The notes under the pieces were generated by a model. The model was not told where the DNA came from. It saw only the letters and a program-made list of their open reading frames with translations, and did not search any database. A stretch of 10,228 nucleotides of DNA from the NCBI GenBank assembly GCA_022825185.1, contig JAJDYK010000344.1, positions 1-10,228 of the forward strand. Reading direction: 5' to 3'. This document shows positions 6,662 to 10,228 of the stretch, in pieces (position 1 is the first letter of the stretch; the number at the start of each line of letters is the position of its first letter). The DNA comes from Candidatus Latescibacterota bacterium (GTDB lineage Bacteria > Latescibacterota > UBA2968 > UBA8231). The position numbers and the translations under genes were made by a program.

Positions 6662-7263
6662 TCGGCGAGGGCAGCTAGCTCTTTTTCCGACGCCAGCAGA
6701 CCATCGATTAAGCCGAAGTCGATCGCCTCTGCGGGCGACAGAAAGTAATCGCGCTCGGTGACCAGCTCGATGCGCTCAAGCGGCTGGCCGGTATCTTGGA
6801 CTAAGATCTGGTTGAGCCGGTCTCGCCACTCGACGATTTCGCGGGCGTGGATTTCGATGTCAGCCGCTTGGCCGCGGACGCCACCCCAAGGCTGGTGCAG
6901 CATAAGCCGAGAATGGGCAAGGGCGTGGCGCTTGCCCTTGGTCCCGCCGGCGAGGAGGATCGCGCTCATGCTGTACGCTTGGCCGATGCACAGCGTTGCT
7001 ACGTCGCAGGGGACGTACTTCATGGTGTCGTAGATGGCCAAGCCGGCTGTGAGGCTGCCGCCAGGGCTGTTGATGTAGAGAGAGATGTCTTTCTTGGGAT
7101 CTTCCGAGGTCAGAAAGAGCAGTTGGGCGATGACGAGGTTGGCTTCGTGGTCGTCGATCGGAGTGCTGATGAAGATGATCCGCTCTTTGAGGAGGCGAGA
7201 GAAAATGTCGTAGGCGCGCTCGCCGCGGCCGGTCTGCTCGATTACTACAGGTACGATTGCCAT
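6658..7263 (-). CDS. clpP: ATP-dependent Clp protease proteolytic subunit ClpP
   Basis: Serine peptidase that forms a double heptameric chamber and degrades proteins delivered by ClpX. From the chosen ATG it is 201 residues, the usual length. The N-terminus [20 protein letters not shown] is typical. The catalytic Ser98 sits in GQAYSMSA, His123 in MLHQPWGG and Asp172 in ERDYFLS. The oxyanion strand INSPGGS is at 65-71. The open frame extends 21 codons further to a TTG at 7326, but the -10 box of the clpP promoter (7309-7314) lies inside that extension. The mRNA should therefore start near 7302 and translation at ATG 7263. No strong Shine-Dalgarno precedes that ATG. The gene ends tail to tail with epmA, their stops overlapping by four bases with no obvious terminator for either. 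Confidence 0.97.
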   Translation of the reverse strand: MAIVPVVIEQTGRGERAYDIFSRLLKERIIFISTPIDDHEANLVIAQLLFLTSEDPKKDISLYINSPGGSLTAGLAIYDTMKYVPCDVATLCIGQAYSMSAILLAGGTKGKRHALAHSRLMLHQPWGGVRGQAADIEIHAREIVEWRDRLNQILVQDTGQPLERIELVTERDYFLSPAEAIDFGLIDGLLASEKELAALAD

Positions 7264-7308
7264 GTGCCATTCTGTGGTTAGAAGGGAGCCTACTAAGTTA
7301 GTTAATGG

Positions 7309-7337
7309 ACTATAGGCGATGCCCAATATAGTGTCAA
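7309..7337 (-). promoter_or_regulatory. Sigma-70 promoter for clpP
   Basis: On the minus strand a perfect TTGACA (7337-7332) is followed by 17 bases and TATAGT (7314-7309), five of six matches to TATAAT. The predicted start near 7302 gives a leader of about 39 bases before ATG 7263. The site rules out the longer TTG start for clpP. Confidence 0.85.
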
Positions 7338-7357
7338 TGGGATATCGCTCAGGTTGG

Positions 7358-7386
7358 TTGACTACGCTGGGTTAGCTCGATAAATT
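7358..7386 (+). promoter_or_regulatory. Possible promoter for the coaE-gcvT-gcvP operon
   Basis: TTGACT (7358-7363), a 17-base spacer and TAAATT (7381-7386) lie in the 233-base divergent gap between clpP and coaE. The -35 has five matches and the -10 four. The leader would be about 100 bases. No stronger candidate is seen on this strand in the gap, and the rest of the gap holds nothing else I can name. Confidence 0.42.
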
Positions 7387-7496
7387 TTACCTGCTCGCAG
7401 CGCGTCGTTTCCGACTAAAGGTAAAGCCCTTAATCAATTGCAGGGCATAGTGATACGATTTTTTGAGTTCTATCGATTGACCATAGCTGGCCACGG

Positions 7497-8123
7497 GTGC
7501 GCGTGCTCGTAGGCATTACCGGCGGCATGGGTGCAGGCAAGTCCGCACTGGCGCAGATGCTCGCCGAGTTGGGCGCACTGCGGGTCGATGCCGACGAGGT
7601 GGCCCGCGAGGTGGCGGCAATCCCGGCGGTGATAGAGAATCTACAAACAGCATTCGGCCGCGATCTGCTCGGGCCAGACGGGTACTTAGACCGCCGGGAG
7701 TTGGGGCGTCGCGCCCTGCGGTCGGATGAGTCGAGTCAGCGGTTAGAGGCGATTATGCGGCCGCCACTATCAGCGGCCATAGAGCGCCGGCTGGCGCAGG
7801 CTGTGGAGGAGGCCGGAGGCGGAGTCGTGGTATTTGACGCGCCGCTGATATACGAGTGGGGGAACGAGGGGAACTTTGACCGGGTCGTGGTGGTCGATGC
7901 TGAAGAGGAACGGTGTGTGTCGCGAGTGCAGGAGCGCAGCGGCTTGCCAGTGTGCGAAATTAGGCAACGGATGGCCCGCCAGATGGATCCGCAAAAAAAG
8001 AAGGCCCGCGCCGACTTTGTCATCGACAACAACAAGGGCTTGGACGCGCTCGCCGCGCAGGCGGAAGCACTGTGGGCTGAGTTGGTCGGCGTTGCACAGG
8101 AAAGAGGCAGCCATGACAAATGA
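7497..8123 (+). CDS. coaE: Dephospho-CoA kinase
   Basis: Last enzyme of coenzyme A synthesis: it phosphorylates the 3'-hydroxyl of the dephospho-CoA ribose using ATP. The 208 residues are normal. The P-loop GGMGAGKS is at 9-16 and VDADEVARE (30-38) supplies the conserved acidic pair. VVFDAPLIYEWG (111-122) matches the conserved V-hydrophobic-D-x-P-L-L-hydrophobic-E strand. RQRMARQM (156-163) is the lid region, and ADFVIDNN (172-179) is the conserved C-terminal block. The GTG at 7497 gives the expected MRVLVGITGG start; a second GTG at 7503 is also possible. No clear Shine-Dalgarno precedes either. The 3' end overlaps gcvT by 11 bases, so CoA synthesis and glycine cleavage genes share a transcript here. 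I see no metabolic reason for this pairing beyond housekeeping. Confidence 0.95.
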   Translation: MRVLVGITGGMGAGKSALAQMLAELGALRVDADEVAREVAAIPAVIENLQTAFGRDLLGPDGYLDRRELGRRALRSDESSQRLEAIMRPPLSAAIERRLAQAVEEAGGGVVVFDAPLIYEWGNEGNFDRVVVVDAEEERCVSRVQERSGLPVCEIRQRMARQMDPQKKKARADFVIDNNKGLDALAAQAEALWAELVGVAQERGSHDK

Positions 8124-9222
8124 GGGTTTGCAGCGGACGCCGCTCTATGAGGTCGCTGTGGCCGAAGGCGGGCGCATGGCTCCCTTTGGCGGGTGGGAAA
8201 TGGCGGTCCAGTTCGAGGGTATCCGCAGCGAACACTGGGCCGTGCGCCGAGAGGTCGGGCTGTTCGACATCTCGCACATGGGCCGGATTGCCGTTTCTGG
8301 GGGGGGCGGGTTGGCTTTCCTCGATAGCCTCTTGCCAGCGCGGGTGCGCGAATTGACCATCGGCCAGATGTTCTACGCACCGCTGTGCAATGAACAGGGA
8401 GGATGCGTGGACGATCTGGTGGTGTACCGTCTCGCAGAGCAGGATTACCTCTTAGTGGTCAACGCGAGCCGGAAGGCTGTTGACTGGCAGTGGATTACTG
8501 CGCGCGCAGCGGATTGGTCGGATGTGAAAATCGAGGACTTGAGCGATGATAAGGGCATGGTGGCGGTGCAGGGGCCACGAGCCGCCGCCCTAGTCGAATC
8601 ACTTGCCGGACCGACTAGCATGGCGCTAGGGTACTATCGCTGCGCGGAGATGGAAATCGCCGGGATACGAGCCTTGATTAGCCGCAATGGCTACACCGGA
8701 GAAGATGGATTTGAGATCATGTGCCCGGCCGACCAAGTCGCCGCACTATGGGCGAAGCTCCGCGCAGCCGGTGCCCAGCCTTGTGGACTCGGTGCGCGCG
8801 ACACCTTGCGCCTCGAAATGGGGTTTTGCCTCTATGGCCGTGAATTGGACGAGCAGACGACTCCCTTAGAGGCGGGTTTGGCTTGGACCCTAGATTTAGA
8901 AAAAGAGGCGAATTTTGTCGGGGCCGAAGCGCTGCGGGCGCAGCGAGCGGCCGGAGGCTATCGCCGTTTGCGCGGCTTCCGCATGTTGGAGAGGGGCATT
9001 CCCCGGCCGGATTATCCGGTTTTCGACCAGCGCGAGGAGCCGATGGGTATCGTGACTAGTGGGACGCACTCGCCGGTGCTCGGCGAGGGAATCGGGCTGG
9101 CCTATTTACAGCGCGGCGCGCAAAAAATAGGCACTCAAGTGTACATTGACATGAAGGGCAAGCGGCAACCTGCCGTGGTGGTCAAGCTGCCCTTTGTGCC
9201 TTCAGCCCCTAAAAAGGACTGA
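8113..9222 (+). CDS. gcvT: Aminomethyltransferase (glycine cleavage T-protein)
   Basis: Transfers the methylene carbon from aminomethyl-lipoyl H-protein to tetrahydrofolate, releasing ammonia and giving 5,10-methylene-THF. The 369 residues match the family. Landmarks are MAPFGGWEM (22-30), FDISHMGRI (51-59), GGCVDDLVVYR (97-106 region) with the catalytic Asp at 101, GYTGEDGFEI (193-202), GLGARDTLRLEMGFCLYG (225-242) and SGTHSPVLGEGIGLAYL (316-332). The ATG at 8113 is chosen because AGGAAAGAGG (8098-8107) precedes it and the N-terminus fits. The frame is open further upstream, but that region is coaE in another frame. gcvP follows after 40 bases; no gcvH separates them as it does in E. coli. 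Confidence 0.96.
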   Translation: MTNEGLQRTPLYEVAVAEGGRMAPFGGWEMAVQFEGIRSEHWAVRREVGLFDISHMGRIAVSGGGGLAFLDSLLPARVRELTIGQMFYAPLCNEQGGCVDDLVVYRLAEQDYLLVVNASRKAVDWQWITARAADWSDVKIEDLSDDKGMVAVQGPRAAALVESLAGPTSMALGYYRCAEMEIAGIRALISRNGYTGEDGFEIMCPADQVAALWAKLRAAGAQPCGLGARDTLRLEMGFCLYGRELDEQTTPLEAGLAWTLDLEKEANFVGAEALRAQRAAGGYRRLRGFRMLERGIPRPDYPVFDQREEPMGIVTSGTHSPVLGEGIGLAYLQRGAQKIGTQVYIDMKGKRQPAVVVKLPFVPSAPKKD

Positions 9223-9262
9223 AAGTCTTAATCGCTGCTTTTAGGCAGTACAATGGAGGTAC

Positions 9263-10228
9263 ATGGGCGACGAATTTGGACCTAGCGATGACTTTGTCCG
9301 CCGGCATATCGGCCCTACGGACGCGGATATAACCGCTATGCTCGCGGCGGTGGGAGCCGACAGCTTGGACGACCTCATGGCCGAGTCCCTGCCGGCGGCG
9401 ATTCGCATGCAGGGTTCCTTGGCGCTGGGAGAAGGTATCAGTGAGTACGAGCTGATGGGTAGGTTGCGCGAATTGGCCAGCCAAAATCGCATCCACCGCA
9501 GTTTTATCGGCATGGGCTACTCAGACTGCATAACCCCTCCGGTGATCCAGCGCAACATCTTAGAGAATCCAGGCTGGTACACTCAGTACACACCCTATCA
9601 GTCCGAAATCGCCCAAGGTCGGCTAGAGGCTCTCCTCAACTTCCAAACCATGGTCGGCGACCTGACGGGTTTTGCCTTGGCCAATGCCTCCTTGTTGGAC
9701 GAAGCTACGGCCGCAGCCGAAGCCATCGCCATGCTGCGGGCAGTGCAAAAGAAAAACGCCAGCCAGCGCGTCTTTGTCTCGTCGGCTTGCCACCCGCAAA
9801 CCATAGGGGTAGTCAAGGTCCGGGCCGAATCGCGGGGATGGGAGGTCGAAGTGGGCGATCACCGAGAATACGATTTTGCGACTGGGGCCTTTGCCGCTCT
9901 GCTCCAGTACCCGGCTTCAGACGGCGCGCTATACGACTACGCCGAGTTCTGCGCTCAGGCTCACGCTCATCAGACGCTGGTGTGCGTGGCGGTTGATTTG
10001 CTCGCCCTGTGTTTGCTGCGGCCCCCTGGGGAATTTGGAGCCGATGCGGCCATTGGGAGCGCACAGCGCTTTGGTATGCCGATGGGATACGGCGGCCCGC
10101 ACGCAGCCTTTTTGGCGACGCGACCCGAGTTCCAGCGACAGGTGCCTGGGCGCATCATTGGCGTCTCCGAGGATGTCCGCGGTCAGCCCGCCTTGCGCAT
10201 GGCCCTGCAAACCCGCGAACAGCACATC
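9263..10228 (+). CDS. gcvP: Glycine dehydrogenase (P-protein), N-terminal part, cut by window edge
   Basis: PLP-dependent decarboxylating subunit of the glycine cleavage complex, which loads the aminomethyl group on lipoyl H-protein. The first 322 residues are visible, and the frame is open to the last base. The N-terminus has [13 protein letters not shown] (11-23), the mark of the one-piece P-protein of about 950 residues; the split GcvPA subunit lacks it. Next come [13 protein letters not shown] (81-93), [13 protein letters not shown] (101-113), [12 protein letters not shown] (119-130), [14 protein letters not shown] (141-154) and [14 protein letters not shown] (270-283). The PLP lysine lies in the unseen C-terminal half. 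The start ATG has a TGGAGGT Shine-Dalgarno only three bases away, shorter than usual, with no better in-frame start. It is expressed after coaE and gcvT. gcvH must be elsewhere, perhaps downstream. Confidence 0.95.
   Translation, partial: MGDEFGPSDDFVRRHIGPTDADITAMLAAVGADSLDDLMAESLPAAIRMQGSLALGEGISEYELMGRLRELASQNRIHRSFIGMGYSDCITPPVIQRNILENPGWYTQYTPYQSEIAQGRLEALLNFQTMVGDLTGFALANASLLDEATAAAEAIAMLRAVQKKNASQRVFVSSACHPQTIGVVKVRAESRGWEVEVGDHREYDFATGAFAALLQYPASDGALYDYAEFCAQAHAHQTLVCVAVDLLALCLLRPPGEFGADAAIGSAQRFGMPMGYGGPHAAFLATRPEFQRQVPGRIIGVSEDVRGQPALRMALQTREQHI

Noticed and set aside
6661..6691. Terminator for epmA (AGCTAGCT followed by five T residues, flanked by GTCGG/CCGAC)
   Set aside because: The 8-bp palindrome leaves no workable loop, and the outer stem is five pairs around 21 bases; too weak.
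7264..7326. Longer clpP starting at TTG 7326
   Set aside because: The clpP -10 box lies within the extension, and ClpP proteins typically begin at the [10 protein letters not shown] position.
7426..7464. GCCCT/AGGGC hairpin followed by six T residues as a terminator
   Set aside because: The stem has only five pairs and the T-run begins twelve bases after it, too far for an intrinsic terminator.
7876..8112. Upstream extension of the gcvT frame
   Set aside because: This stretch is coaE in another frame. The translated extension has no resemblance to T-protein, and a good Shine-Dalgarno precedes ATG 8113.
9263..10228. Split-type gcvPA call
   Set aside because: The RHIGP N-terminus and following blocks match the one-piece P-protein; the split subunit begins differently.

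Overview
The window is about 10.2 kb of ordinary bacterial chromosome carrying eleven protein genes, all with recognisable families. GC content is moderately high, gene packing is tight, and several promoters are close to the sigma-70 consensus. Shine-Dalgarno sites are clear at trxA, the cold-shock gene, clpX, gcvT and gcvP, and weak or absent elsewhere. GTG or TTG starts are used at trxA, the cold-shock gene and coaE. I cannot place the organism with confidence. A one-piece P-protein, an EpmA-like ligase and a clpP separated from clpX fit many Gram-negative lineages, including uncultured phyla. I saw no rRNA, tRNA, CRISPR array, insertion sequence or prophage.

Layout on the + strand: the 3' part of holA (DNA polymerase III delta) ends at 886. 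A near-perfect promoter (889-917) then drives trxA, followed by a cyclic-nucleotide-binding-domain protein whose stop overlaps the start of an AI-2E family membrane transporter. A second promoter region (3317-3356) leads into a cold-shock-domain protein and clpX. A clear intrinsic terminator (5322-5363) closes that unit. An EpmA/GenX-like lysyl ligase with an extra N-terminal OB-like domain follows and meets clpP tail to tail. clpP lies on the minus strand with its own strong promoter (7309-7337). Divergent from it, coaE, gcvT and the first 322 codons of gcvP run as an apparent operon off the right edge.

Themes: protein quality control (ClpX and ClpP, encoded apart and in opposite directions), redox (thioredoxin), translation-factor modification (EpmA-like), CoA synthesis (CoaE) and glycine cleavage (GcvT and GcvP, with no gcvH between them). 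The most unusual item is the AI-2E transporter. It carries an in-frame insertion of about 100 residues that reads as an ASH/HYDIN-type (choice-of-anchor D-like) immunoglobulin-fold domain between its third and fourth membrane segments. Its partner is a CNB protein that lacks the usual nucleotide-binding glutamate. Other oddities are the OB-EpmA fusion and a three-part cold-shock protein with a long acidic tail. I found no clear candidate for a wholly new multi-gene system; the CNB plus ASH-AI-2E pair is the closest.
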